From contig JAGIBJ010000051.1 in NCBI GenBank assembly GCA_017744415.1, positions 1 through 64,000 on the forward strand: DNA of 64,000 bases, read 5' to 3'. The notes beneath the pieces were generated by a model. The model saw only the letters and a list, made by a program, of their open reading frames with translations. It ran no database searches and had not been told where the DNA came from. The DNA is from Solirubrobacteraceae bacterium. Its GTDB lineage: Bacteria; Actinomycetota; Thermoleophilia; Solirubrobacterales; Solirubrobacteraceae. Position numbers and translations under genes: made by a program. This document shows, in pieces, positions 1-8,325 of the stretch (position 1 is the stretch's first letter; every line of letters starts with the position of its first letter).

Positions 1-2690
1 ACCGACTCCCATGCGCCGCGGGCCGTGATGCCGAGCGCCTTGTGGTCGTAGCCGTGCGAGCCGCCGGACGCGAACGCGTCGTCGAGCCAGAAGCCGCGGC
101 GACGGGCGACGGCGTTGGCGGTGTCGGAGAAGGTGGCGGTGCCTTTGTCGGCGGCCACGACGAGGTACGGGTCGTCGGCGTCTCGGCGCACCACGTTCGG
201 CGGCGGGACGATCGTGTCGCCGTCACGCGAGTCGGTGATGTCGAGGAGGGCGTCGATGTAGTCGACGTAGGCCGATTCGACGGCGGCGCGGAGCTCTGTC
301 GGGTCGCTGGGCTGGTCGCGCAGGCGGAAGCCGCCCTTCGCGCCAGCGGGCACGATGACAGCGTTCTTCACCATTTGCGCGCGCATGAGGCCGAACACCT
401 CGGTGCGGAAGTCCTCGCGGTCGCTCCAGCGCAGGCCGCCGCGCGCGATCGCGCCGCCGCGCAGGTGCACGCCCTCGACGTGCGGCGCGTACACGTACAC
501 CTCCCACAGTGGGGCGGGCTGCGGGAGTGCCGGTACGTCGGCCGCGCGGTACTTCATCGCGAGCGTCCGGCGGCCGGGAACGTAGGCATTCGTGCGTACG
601 GTCGCGTCGATCATCCCGAGCTGGTTGCGCAGGATGCGGTCGTCGTCGAGCGAGGCCACCGCATCGATCTGGCCGAGGATCTCGGTGCGCAGCTGCTCCT
701 CGGCGGCCTCGTCGCGGGCGACCGACGGATCGAAGCGCAGTTCGAAAAGGTCGAGGAGCGCCGCGGTGGTGTGCGGGTGCTCGACGATCACGCGCGTCTG
801 GAAGCTCTCGGTGTAGCGGGAGCCGATGCGCGCGCGGTAGCGGCGGTAGGCGCGGAGCACCTCGAGGCGCTCGTGGTCGAGTTCGGTAGTGACGATCAGC
901 CGGTGCAGGCGGTCGCTCTCGGCCTGTCCGGTCCAGACGGCCATGATGCACGCGGCGACGCGGTCGCCGCATGCCTCGAGGTCGAGCGGGCCGCCGTCGG
1001 GACCGGTGACGCCGAAGTCCTGGATCCACATCTCGTCGCCGCCGCCGGCGACGCGCGTCGGGCGCTCCTCGAGCACCGTGAGGCCGAGGTCTTCGAGGAT
1101 GCGGATGACGCGTGAGAGCTCGGCCTTGGTGCGGCGGCTGAGTAGCGCGACGCGGGTGACTTGGCCGGTGGGGCCGTCCTCTTGGCGCAGGGCGACATGG
1201 GTTGGTTCGCCGGAGCGCCGCAGGCGCTCGAGGGCGAGCACGTCGCCGACGGCGTGCTCGGGCGCGACGCTGGCCCGGTACTGCTCGGGCAGGCGCGGGC
1301 CCCAGTGCGCAGCGAGCAGGCGGCCGTGCTCGTCGCCCTCGGCCTCGACGAGCGCCTCGCGCAGGGCCGTCACCCACGTGCGCGCGAGATCGAGCACCGC
1401 GCGGGCGAGGTCGTCCTCGGGGACCTGGCGGATGCCGCGGTCGTCGTGCACGACGACGTGGAGCTGCACGTGTGCCTCGTCGCCCATCACTTCTTGGGCG
1501 AGCACGTCGTCGGTGCCGAAGCGTTCGGTGACGAGCGCTTGCACGTGCTCGCGGAGGTTCGGCGAGTAGCGGTCGCGGGGGATCGCGACGACGATCGAAG
1601 CCGTGCGGCCGTCGCCGTGCGGGCGCACGCGTACGAGCACCTCGTCGGGCGCGACGCGCATCAGCGCCTCGAGGAGCGAGACCAGCTCGGGCACGGCGAT
1701 GGCGAGGAGCTCATCCTTCGGCATCGCGTCGTAAAGGGCGACCATCTGCTTGTGGTCGTGCGAGCCGGCGCGCAGATCCGCGGCGCTCAGGGCGGCGTCG
1801 AGCCGCGTGCGAAGCAGCGGCACCTCGCTGGCCGGCTCGGCCTCGGCGCGGTGCGTCAGCAGGTAGATCACGCGGACGAAGCCGCTCACGCCGCCAGCGG
1901 CGTCGTGCTCGGGGATGAGCAGCTCCTGCATGCGCGCGCTGCGGTGCACCGGCGAGCGGCGGCTCATGTGGCCCGCGACGGCCGGCTCTCCGCTCGCGAT
2001 CGCCGCGACCGAGGCGGGCTCGGGCGGCTCGATCTCGAGTGTGTCGCCGCCGGGCAGCGGGCCGCTCCACGAGCGGATGCCGCCGTCGGACGCGTGGGGT
2101 GCCAGGAGGCCGGTGCCGTCGGTCGGGCCGTCGGCGCCGCCGGGCCGCAGCGCGTAGCGGCCGGTGGCGAGCAGCACGATGTGGTCGGCGAGCAGCCAGT
2201 GCAGCAGCGCACCGACCTCGTTCTCCGTGCCGGGTGCTTCGAGCATCGATTCGATGCGCCACATGCCCTTTGCGCGCTCGTCGACGACGGCGACGGCGGC
2301 GAGCAGCACCCGCCGGATGCGATCCTCGAGCGGCCCCAGCGCCTCGGGATCGAGGCGCGACTCAAGCTCAACGACGAGGGCGGCGATCGCGGGCCGCTCG
2401 CCGTCGGCGGGAAGCACGGGATGGTCGACGAACCGCACCGATTCGCCGCTGCGCCGCACCGCGGCGAGCATGGTGTCGAGCAGGAACGGGCGGTCATCGA
2501 CGACGGCCGCGATCAGCGATCCGCGATCCGTCTCGTCGGTGTTGTGGACCGACGTGGCGACGACCGCATCGCCGCGACCGCTCACCACCTGCGTCAGCAG
2601 CTCGCGCCGCGCGGGATCTGCGACTCCGCCGTCGCGCAGCAGCATCGCGGCCTCGGGCGCCGTGAGTGGCACGCGGTGCGCCGTGGTCAT
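1..2690 (-). CDS. NAD-specific glutamate dehydrogenase, large type (5' part; runs off the window)
   Basis: This reading frame stays open from an ATG at 2690 to the window edge, giving about 896 N-terminal residues of a protein that is usually about 1,500-1,650 residues long. It oxidatively deaminates glutamate to 2-oxoglutarate with NAD. The first ~700 residues form the regulatory ACT-like region. The catalytic hallmarks follow: RGGLRWSDR near residue 750, MVKNAVIVPAGAKGGF near 770, and a GSHGYDHKALGITARG stretch close to the edge. A GGAGG ribosome-binding site lies 7 nt before the ATG, so the start is well supported. All long frames on the opposite strand here are antisense shadows. The missing part should hold the Rossmann NAD domain. 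Confidence 0.95.
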   Translation of the reverse strand, partial: MTTAHRVPLTAPEAAMLLRDGGVADPARRELLTQVVSGRGDAVVATSVHNTDETDRGSLIAAVVDDRPFLLDTMLAAVRRSGESVRFVDHPVLPADGERPAIAALVVELESRLDPEALGPLEDRIRRVLLAAVAVVDERAKGMWRIESMLEAPGTENEVGALLHWLLADHIVLLATGRYALRPGGADGPTDGTGLLAPHASDGGIRSWSGPLPGGDTLEIEPPEPASVAAIASGEPAVAGHMSRRSPVHRSARMQELLIPEHDAAGGVSGFVRVIYLLTHRAEAEPASEVPLLRTRLDAALSAADLRAGSHDHKQMVALYDAMPKDELLAIAVPELVSLLEALMRVAPDEVLVRVRPHGDGRTASIVVAIPRDRYSPNLREHVQALVTERFGTDDVLAQEVMGDEAHVQLHVVVHDDRGIRQVPEDDLARAVLDLARTWVTALREALVEAEGDEHGRLLAAHWGPRLPEQYRASVAPEHAVGDVLALERLRRSGEPTHVALRQEDGPTGQVTRVALLSRRTKAELSRVIRILEDLGLTVLEERPTRVAGGGDEMWIQDFGVTGPDGGPLDLEACGDRVAACIMAVWTGQAESDRLHRLIVTTELDHERLEVLRAYRRYRARIGSRYTESFQTRVIVEHPHTTAALLDLFELRFDPSVARDEAAEEQLRTEILGQIDAVASLDDDRILRNQLGMIDATVRTNAYVPGRRTLAMKYRAADVPALPQPAPLWEVYVYAPHVEGVHLRGGAIARGGLRWSDREDFRTEVFGLMRAQMVKNAVIVPAGAKGGFRLRDQPSDPTELRAAVESAYVDYIDALLDITDSRDGDTIVPPPNVVRRDADDPYLVVAADKGTATFSDTANAVARRRGFWLDDAFASGGSHGYDHKALGITARGAWES

Positions 2691-2974
2691 CCGCGCCTCC
2701 GGGCCCATCGAACCGGCGGTGTCATCAAGCCCGAACACCCCTGGTACATCGGCATGTGTGCACGCCCCCACAGCATGATCGCTGTCAAACGTACTCCCAG
2801 CACACCTCCTCCACGGCAAGATCGCGTGAACGCCGCCTGGCAACCACCCTCACGCGCGCCGATTCGTGCCAGATCTGCATCGTTTGCAGCGCCGCTGCGC
2901 AGCGCCTGCAGCAACTCTGCGACACCGGTGCGACCAGCCACCGCGGCGTGGCACTGTTGGGAGACCGGACGCCG

Positions 2975-3586
2975 ATGTCGCAGAACGCACCAACGATCTC
3001 GCTCGCGCTTCGCAGCCGCTCCGAAGCCAACGGCGACGTGATGGCGATGCTCGCCGCCGGCGGGACGACCGCGTTGGCCATGAGACTCGCTGGAGGCGGC
3101 GCCGTCGCGGCCGGTCTGAACGCCGACAGCCTGACGCGGATCCTCACCCGCGCACTCCGCGGTGATGACATCGTCGTCCTGGTCCTCCTCGACCGCCAAG
3201 TCGCCCGCCTTCGCCTCCTGGCGAGCCGCGGGCTTCAGCACGCTGCCCGCCGCGGGCCACTCACCGACGTCGATGCGCCGCCCGGCGATCCCAGGCGCGC
3301 ACCGTTGGTCGCTGCGCTCGATCTCGTGGCCGCGACCATGCGGCGGCGTTCCGCCGCGATGTGGCAGGCACTTGATGCGCTGGACGATGCCGCCGGCAAT
3401 GCCGAGCGAGCCGCGGGCGCGCTGGGTTGTTCCGGACAGTCGATTCGCAAGCATCGCGCCCGCGCTCACGCCGAAGCGACGACGGCTCTCCCCGCGCTCT
3501 TCGAGGCGCTGCTCTCGCCTCCCGCCTCTGGCTCGCGGGAAGACGCCAGGGCGGCGGCCCGGACCCCGGCCGGGACCAAGCACTGA
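2975..3586 (+). CDS. Hypothetical protein with a C-terminal helix-turn-helix-like segment
   Basis: A 203-residue frame diverges from the glutamate dehydrogenase gene. The ATG is preceded by GGGAG about 10 nt upstream. Residues ~20-65 are Ala/Gly/Leu-rich and mostly helical. Residues ~140-175 contain a segment around AAGALGCSGQSIRKHRARAH that reads like a sigma4/SatD-type helix-turn-helix. The tail is Pro/Arg-rich. I do not recognise a named family; a distant SatD-like protein is possible but weak. It is followed at once by a cluster of palindromic repeats. The opposite-strand frame over the same bases looks like an Arg-rich shadow, so this strand is preferred, but whether it is translated is not certain. 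Confidence 0.5.
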   Translation: MSQNAPTISLALRSRSEANGDVMAMLAAGGTTALAMRLAGGGAVAAGLNADSLTRILTRALRGDDIVVLVLLDRQVARLRLLASRGLQHAARRGPLTDVDAPPGDPRRAPLVAALDLVAATMRRRSAAMWQALDALDDAAGNAERAAGALGCSGQSIRKHRARAHAEATTALPALFEALLSPPASGSREDARAAARTPAGTKH

Positions 3587-3602
3587 GTCCGGCCACTCGC
3601 GA

Positions 3603-3869
3603 TTCGCAACCACTGGCGGGTGCGAAATCGCGGATCGGAGGGTCGATTCGCAACCGCGATCGGTTGCGACTTCGCAGTGCCCCTACGTGGGTGTAGGGGC
3701 CCACAGGGCGGACCTCTACGGGGCGTTGAGCCCCGCGGACGTGGACTTATGTTGCGCGGCGGGAAACGGTGTCGACCCCGGCAGGAGCGGGGCGCTCGTC
3801 GTTCGCAACCGCAAGCGGTTGCGTTTGGCGCGGATCTCGCGCTATTTCGCACCCGTTGGCGGTTGCGAA
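3603..3869. repeat. Cluster of four TTCGCAACCG...CGGTTGCGAA palindromes
   Basis: Four copies of one inverted repeat lie within 267 bp of noncoding DNA. They are at 3603-3626 (one arm mismatch), 3648-3669 (perfect 9-bp arms TCGCAACCG / CGGTTGCGA, loop CGAT), 3804-3823 (perfect 9-bp arms CGCAACCGC / GCGGTTGCG, loop AA) and 3846-3869 (one mismatch, loop TTGG). Loop lengths differ while the arms are conserved. This fits an extragenic palindromic family or a multi-site operator. The 405-bp gap 3587-3991 holds no convincing gene. Confidence 0.75.
3680..3735. other. Two GC-rich hairpins between the palindromic repeats
   Basis: CCCCTAC/GTAGGGG (3680-3699, 6-nt loop) and CGGGGC/GCCCCG (3719-3735, 5-nt loop) are perfect stems between repeat copies 2 and 3. 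They have no T-tract on either strand. They could end transcripts from the flanking convergent genes or belong to a structured RNA. Confidence 0.45.
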
Positions 3870-3991
3870 CCGACAGTGGCCCGCGGGCCACACCCAGTCC
3901 CAACGCTGGAGCGACCTGCCTTTACCAATCGCACGTGAGCTTCGGTGGCGACGGTGCGGCCGCATGTCCGGCGCGCTCGCCGCGAGCGGCG

Positions 3992-5287
3992 CTAGCCGGT
4001 GGCGACCGGGGTGCGCTGGTGCCTGCGGCGCCGGGCCAGACCCGCGCGCACGCGAGCGGCGCGGAACAGCAGCGCCGGCGTGAGGAGCTGCTCGACGGGC
4101 CGGCCTCGGCCGCCCATCTCGTGCATGCGGCGGGCGATCGTCTGGTCGTGGACCGCGGCGCCGTAGAGCAGGCGCTCAGGCGGCGTGAAGCGGCGTCCGG
4201 TCGCGTAGTCGTTCGCCATCCAGTAGTGGCCGGCCAGCATGCGGCCGTGGCGGAAGCGGTAACGCTGCAGCGCCCGATCGAGCCGGCGATCGCCGCCCGC
4301 GAGCAGCGCCGGGCCGACAAGCTCGCCCAGCCACTCGGCCGAACGGAGCGCGTAGCCGATGCCCGTACCCCAGATGTAGTCGCTCACCATCGCCGCATCG
4401 CCGACGCACGCGATTCCCGGCGCCGCCGCACGACGGCGCTGGTTGGTCACCTTCAGCGCGCCGATCGGCTTCCCCACCATCGTCGCGCCCGAGAGATCCG
4501 GGCCGCCGGGCACGTCGGCGAGGACGCGCCGGATCTCGCGCTCCGGATCGGTGCGGAAGGCCGCCACCGCCTCGTCGGTGCGCAGCGGCATCACCGCGCA
4601 CAACATCTCGCCGCCGTCGGTCGGGAACGCGTAGGCGGCATCGGGATCGTTCAGCCACATGCGCGACACGCCGCCGTGGTCATCCGGCACGCCCGCGAAA
4701 TAGGCGGCGTATCCGAGGCGCTCGTGCCGGCGCTCCTTCGCCGGGAGCCCCGCGAGGTCGGCGACGCGCGACGAGCGCCCATCGGCCGCCACCACCAGCC
4801 GCGCCGCAAACCGCGTGCGCTCGCCGTCGCGGTGCCTCGCGACCACGCCGGTCACGCGACCTTCGGCGGTGAGCACCTCGTCAACCGCGACACCGGTGAG
4901 CAGCTCCACGCCAGGGGTGCCGGCCGCGAGCGCCCGCAGCAACGGGTCGACCTTTGCACGGCGCACGTTCAGCCCCTGCTCGAGGGGCGGCTCGCCCGCC
5001 TCGGCGCGCGGGCGGATCCAGCCGTAGCGCGTCCACACGTCCGGGCTCGCGTGCGGCCCGCCGAGCTCGCGCAACGCATCGGTGATACCCAGGCGATCGA
5101 GGGTACCGAGCGCGCCGTCGCTGATCTCATGCGTACACAGCGTCTTGTGGTGCTCGGGATCCGGGCTCTTCTCCAGCAGCGCGACGCGCAGGCCCTGCCG
5201 CCCGAGGAACGTTGCCGCCGCCGAGCCACCCGGTCCAGCACCGACCACCACCACGTCGTACGACTCCGTCGATCCCGCCGTTCCCAT
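3992..5287 (-). CDS. FAD-dependent oxidoreductase, geranylgeranyl-reductase family
   Basis: The 431-residue protein opens with a Rossmann FAD motif, DVVVVGAGPGGSAAATFLGR (residues ~10-30), followed by LLEKSPDPEHHKTLCTHEIS. Near residue 280-300 it has GIACVGDAAMVSDYIWGTGIGYAL, the second FAD contact (GDA) of the geranylgeranyl reductase/PHBH-like flavoprotein group. Family members reduce isoprenoid double bonds or hydroxylate aromatics; the substrate here cannot be told. The start at 5287 is favoured over longer upstream frames because a TACGCT -10 hexamer ends 6 nt before the ATG and because the FAD motif then sits at the N-terminus as usual. The C-terminus is Arg-rich. The gene lies downstream of the pckG terminator and is probably transcribed alone. 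Confidence 0.88.
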   Translation of the reverse strand: MGTAGSTESYDVVVVGAGPGGSAAATFLGRQGLRVALLEKSPDPEHHKTLCTHEISDGALGTLDRLGITDALRELGGPHASPDVWTRYGWIRPRAEAGEPPLEQGLNVRRAKVDPLLRALAAGTPGVELLTGVAVDEVLTAEGRVTGVVARHRDGERTRFAARLVVAADGRSSRVADLAGLPAKERRHERLGYAAYFAGVPDDHGGVSRMWLNDPDAAYAFPTDGGEMLCAVMPLRTDEAVAAFRTDPEREIRRVLADVPGGPDLSGATMVGKPIGALKVTNQRRRAAAPGIACVGDAAMVSDYIWGTGIGYALRSAEWLGELVGPALLAGGDRRLDRALQRYRFRHGRMLAGHYWMANDYATGRRFTPPERLLYGAAVHDQTIARRMHEMGGRGRPVEQLLTPALLFRAARVRAGLARRRRHQRTPVATG

Positions 5288-5293
5288 GGCGCC

Positions 5294-5299
5294 AGCGTA
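5294..5299 (-). promoter_or_regulatory. -10 hexamer TACGCT, probable leaderless promoter
   Basis: On the minus strand TACGCT is followed by 6 nt and then ATG at 5287, with no room for a Shine-Dalgarno site. This supports a leaderless mRNA and the chosen start of the flavoprotein gene. Confidence 0.55.
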
Positions 5300-5330
5300 A
5301 GCCCGCGGGCGCGCCCCGTCCAGGAACAAA

Positions 5331-5370
5331 CACGGCCGCCGCGGATGCAAACGCACCCACGGCGGCCGTG
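5331..5370 (-). terminator. Rho-independent terminator after pckG
   Basis: Perfect 11-bp stem CACGGCCGCCG / CGGCGGCCGTG with an 18-nt loop. It is followed on the minus strand by TTTGTTCC, placed 37 bp beyond the pckG stop codon. Confidence 0.8.
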
Positions 5371-5406
5371 CCGGAATCAGGTGCAGCCGCCAGGCGGCCG
5401 CGAGCG

Positions 5407-7203
5407 CTATGCCAGGCGCGCCTTGAGCGCGTCGAGCTGGCCCGTGATCTCCGCCGGGAGGCGGTCGCCGTACTGGGCGAGGTAGGCCTCGACCTGCGGG
5501 AGCTCGGCCTTCACGGCCTCCGGGTCGACCGTGAGGAGCATGTCCAGCGCCTCGTCGGAGAGGCCGAGGCCCTCGACGTTGAGGTCGGCCTTGTTCGGGA
5601 CGTAGCCGATCGGGGTCTCGATGACCTCGCCGACGCCGTCGCAGCGGCGGAAGATCCACTCGAGCACGCGGCTGTTCTCGCCGAAGCCCGGCCACATGAA
5701 CTTGCCGTTGTCGTCCTTGCGGAACCAGTTGACGTAGAAGACCTTCGGCAGCTTCGCGCCCTCGGTGCGGCCGATCTTCAGCCAATGGGCCATGTAGTCG
5801 CCCATGTTGTAGCCGGCGAACGGCAGCTGGGCGAACGGGTCGAAACGGAGCTGGCCGACGGTGCCGAAAGCGGCGGCCGTCATCTCGGAGCTCATCGTCG
5901 CGCCGAGGAACACGCCGTGCTCCCAGTCGAACGACTCACGCACGAGCGGCAGCACGCTGGCGCGGCGGCCACCGAAGAGGAACGCGCTGATCGGCACACC
6001 GGCCGGGTCGTTCCACTCGCCGGCGAGCGACGGGGTCTGCTCGGCCGGAACGGTGAAGCGGGCGTTCGGGTGCGCGGCGGGCGTCTCCGAGTCGGGCGTC
6101 CAGTCGTTGCCCTTCCAGTCGATCGCGTGTGCCGGCGCCGGGCCCAGGCCCTCCCACCAGATGTCGCCGTCGTCGGTGAGGGCGGCGTTGGTGAAGATGG
6201 TGTTGTGCGTGATCGAGGCGATCGCGTTCGGGTTCGTGTCCTCGCCCGTGCCCGGAGCGACGCCGAAGAAGCCGGCCTCGGGGTTGATCGCGTAGAGCTG
6301 ACCGTCGTCGCCGAACTTCAGCCAGGCGATGTCGTCGCCCACGGTCTCAACGGTCCAGCCCTCGAGCGTCGGGATGAGCATCGCGAGGTTGGTCTTGCCG
6401 CAGGCCGACGGGAAAGCGCCGGTGACGTACTTGACCTGACCCTCGGGCGAGGTGAGCTTGAGGATGAGCATGTGCTCGGCCATCCAGCCCTCGTCACGCG
6501 CGAGGACGGAGGCGATGCGGAGCGCCATGCACTTCTTGCCGAGGAGGGCATTACCGCCATAGCCGGACCCGTACGACCAGATCTCGCGCGTCTCGGGGTA
6601 GTGGACGATGTACTTCGTCTCAGCGTTCGTCGGCCAGGCGACGTCGACGTCACCGTCCTCGAGCGGAGCGCCGATCGTGTGCACGCACGGGACGAACTCG
6701 CCGTTGCCGAGCGCCTCGAGCGCGGCGGTGCCCATGCGGGTCATGATGCGCATGTGCACGACCGCGTAGAGCGAGTCGGTGACCTGCACGCCGATCTTGG
6801 CCGAATCGGAACCGACCGGGCCCATCGAGAAGGGCACCACGTACATCGGGCGGCCCTTCATCGAGCCGGCGAAGAGCTCCTTGAGCTCGGCGCGCATCTC
6901 AGCGGGATCGCGCCAGTTGTTGTTCGGGCCGGCGTCGACCTCGTTCTCGGCGCAGATGAAGGTGCGATCCTCCACGCGCGCCACGTCGGACGGGTCCGAC
7001 CAGGCCAGGTAGCTGTTCGGGCGCTTCGCATCCGAGAGGCGCTTGAACGTGCCACCATCGACGAGCTGCTGGCAAAAACGCTCGTATTCGTCGGCCGAAC
7101 CGTCGCACCAGATAACGTCGGTCGGCTCGGTCAGCTCCGCGATCTGGTCGACCCAGGCGAGGAGCTTCTCGTTGGCGGTCGGAGCGGCAAAGGTGTTGGG
7201 CAC
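5407..7203 (-). CDS. pckG: Phosphoenolpyruvate carboxykinase (GTP)
   Basis: The 598-residue cytosolic enzyme converts oxaloacetate plus GTP to PEP, GDP and CO2, the first committed step of gluconeogenesis. Length matches the GTP-dependent class (~600 residues), not the ATP class. Visible hallmarks are [13 protein letters not shown] (P-loop with the mobile active-site Cys), [14 protein letters not shown] (kinase-2 metal-binding Asp pair), the PNNNW motif near residue 80, and [12 protein letters not shown] around residue 200. Translation starts at GTG 7203: AGGAGG lies 8 nt upstream, the best ribosome-binding site in the window. Longer in-frame extension toward 8118 is antisense to the collagen-like gene and is rejected. 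A T-tailed terminator follows. Confidence 0.97.
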   Translation of the reverse strand: MPNTFAAPTANEKLLAWVDQIAELTEPTDVIWCDGSADEYERFCQQLVDGGTFKRLSDAKRPNSYLAWSDPSDVARVEDRTFICAENEVDAGPNNNWRDPAEMRAELKELFAGSMKGRPMYVVPFSMGPVGSDSAKIGVQVTDSLYAVVHMRIMTRMGTAALEALGNGEFVPCVHTIGAPLEDGDVDVAWPTNAETKYIVHYPETREIWSYGSGYGGNALLGKKCMALRIASVLARDEGWMAEHMLILKLTSPEGQVKYVTGAFPSACGKTNLAMLIPTLEGWTVETVGDDIAWLKFGDDGQLYAINPEAGFFGVAPGTGEDTNPNAIASITHNTIFTNAALTDDGDIWWEGLGPAPAHAIDWKGNDWTPDSETPAAHPNARFTVPAEQTPSLAGEWNDPAGVPISAFLFGGRRASVLPLVRESFDWEHGVFLGATMSSEMTAAAFGTVGQLRFDPFAQLPFAGYNMGDYMAHWLKIGRTEGAKLPKVFYVNWFRKDDNGKFMWPGFGENSRVLEWIFRRCDGVGEVIETPIGYVPNKADLNVEGLGLSDEALDMLLTVDPEAVKAELPQVEAYLAQYGDRLPAEITGQLDALKARLA

Positions 7204-7403
7204 GGTACGGGCCTCCTGCGAATCAGCTGATCGAGATGGCCCAGGGACCGGGCCGCCGGAGGTATGCACGATCCAGTGCAGAATCCGGGAATCGGGCAAG
7301 GGTACAGGGCGCAGACGGCCTGCGGGTGTGACGAGTGACGACCATCGCGCCGAGAGCCGGTGGGTTGCGGGAAACCCGAAGGAGCACGGACCGTAGTCCA
7401 CCC

Positions 7404-7420
7404 TGAAAACCCGGTTTTCA
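7404..7420. promoter_or_regulatory. 17-nt palindrome TGAAAACCCGGTTTTCA, possible operator
   Basis: Perfect 8-bp arms around a single C lie in the 303-bp spacer between divergent pckG and the collagen-like gene. The spacer also holds CCTGA/TCAGG and GGGTT/AACCC small inverted repeats but no gene. It could be a regulator site for either gene; no regulator is identified. Confidence 0.45.
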
Positions 7421-7506
7421 CGGGATCTGGACGCCCGTATGAGGTCTAAACAGTTTCTACCTGACTCTGCCTCAGGTCCGCGCGTTTGCAGCCGAAGTGA
7501 GGAGTA

Positions 7507-8268
7507 ATGCACCGTCTTCGTCACATCCCGACGCGCGCCAAGTACGCCCTCGCGGTGTGCGGCGTCCTCTTCCTCACTTCGGTCGTGCCGCCAGCCTTCG
7601 GCGCCACCTCGGTCGCCACCAAGGTCGCGCAGGCCCTCAAGCTCGCGAAGACGGCCGACAAGAACGCCAAAGCCGCGATCAAGCTCGCGAAGGCCGCGGG
7701 CACCGGCGCCGCCACCTCGGGCGCCAACGGCAGCGACGGTGCGGTCGGCGAGAAGGGCCCCAAGGGCGACACCGGCGCCGCCGGAGCCACCGGCCCCGCC
7801 GGCGCGACGGGCCCGGCCGGCGCGAAGGGCGACAAGGGTGACAAGGGCGATACCGGTGCGACCGGTCCGCAGGGCCCCGCCGGCCCCTCGGGCGCCGCCG
7901 GCTCCGCGGTCTACGTGACGACGGGCGTCCCCACCACCAGCGCGCCCCTCGGCGCCGGCGACAACCAGCTGCAGAAGAAGACCCTCCCGGCCGGCAGCTA
8001 CCTCGTCACCGCCCACATCGGCGTGATGAGCAACGCGACCTCGTCGGGCGCGACGTGCAAGATCGTCAGCGACGTGTCCGGTGCCACGATCGACACCGGT
8101 CGCGAGTGGGGCCTCCACACGAACTACGAGTCGAACCTGACGCTCATCGGAGCCGTCACGCTCGCCTCGGCCGGCGACATCGTCGTCTACTGCGCGGCCG
8201 ACGCGTCGGGCACGATCACCCCGCAGCGCGCGGTGCTCGTCGCGCAGCCGGTCAGCACCATCAACTGA
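7507..8268 (+). CDS. Secreted collagen-like (Gly-X-Y) repeat protein
   Basis: The 253-residue exported protein has a signal peptide (residues 1-~32, [22 protein letters not shown]). A Lys/Ala-rich helical segment with LAK repeats (~36-66) follows, then Gly-X-Y triplets with GDTGATGP and [17 protein letters not shown] patterns (~78-137). The C-terminal ~115 residues form a compact beta-rich domain with two Cys. Overall design resembles bacterial collagen-like surface proteins with a globular trimerising head. GAGGAG sits just before the ATG. The gene is divergent from pckG, separated by a 303-bp spacer. A role in surface or extracellular matrix structure is inferred only from architecture. Confidence 0.9.
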   Translation: MHRLRHIPTRAKYALAVCGVLFLTSVVPPAFGATSVATKVAQALKLAKTADKNAKAAIKLAKAAGTGAATSGANGSDGAVGEKGPKGDTGAAGATGPAGATGPAGAKGDKGDKGDTGATGPQGPAGPSGAAGSAVYVTTGVPTTSAPLGAGDNQLQKKTLPAGSYLVTAHIGVMSNATSSGATCKIVSDVSGATIDTGREWGLHTNYESNLTLIGAVTLASAGDIVVYCAADASGTITPQRAVLVAQPVSTIN

Positions 8269-8295
8269 TCACTTCGGCCCGGTAGCGTTGGGCCC

Positions 8296-8325
8296 GTGGT
8301 GGCCCTGCGATCGCACGACGCATGA
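8296..8325 (+). CDS. Possible 9-codon leader peptide coupled to the DUF1275 gene
   Basis: TAGCGT at 8283-8288 is followed by 7 nt and then GTG GTG GCC CTG CGA TCG CAC GAC GCA TGA. The TGA overlaps the ATG of the next gene as ATGA. The spacing matches the leaderless promoters of this window, so the transcript would begin at this tiny frame and the main gene, which has no Shine-Dalgarno site, would rely on coupled re-initiation. This is an inference from layout only. Confidence 0.35.
   Translation: MVALRSHDA

Noticed and set aside
1161-3041. 626-codon open frame on the plus strand
   Set aside because: It is antisense to the glutamate dehydrogenase gene, whose protein has clear family motifs; the plus-strand product is His/Arg/Gly-rich with no fold signature.
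3620-5485. 621-codon plus-strand frame over the palindromic repeats and flavoprotein
   Set aside because: It is antisense to the flavoprotein gene and its N-terminal part simply translates the palindromes.
5407-8118. 903-codon minus-strand frame fusing extra N-terminal sequence to PEP carboxykinase
   Set aside because: The extra part is antisense to the collagen-like gene, and GTG 7203 has an excellent AGGAGG site and the normal PEPCK length.
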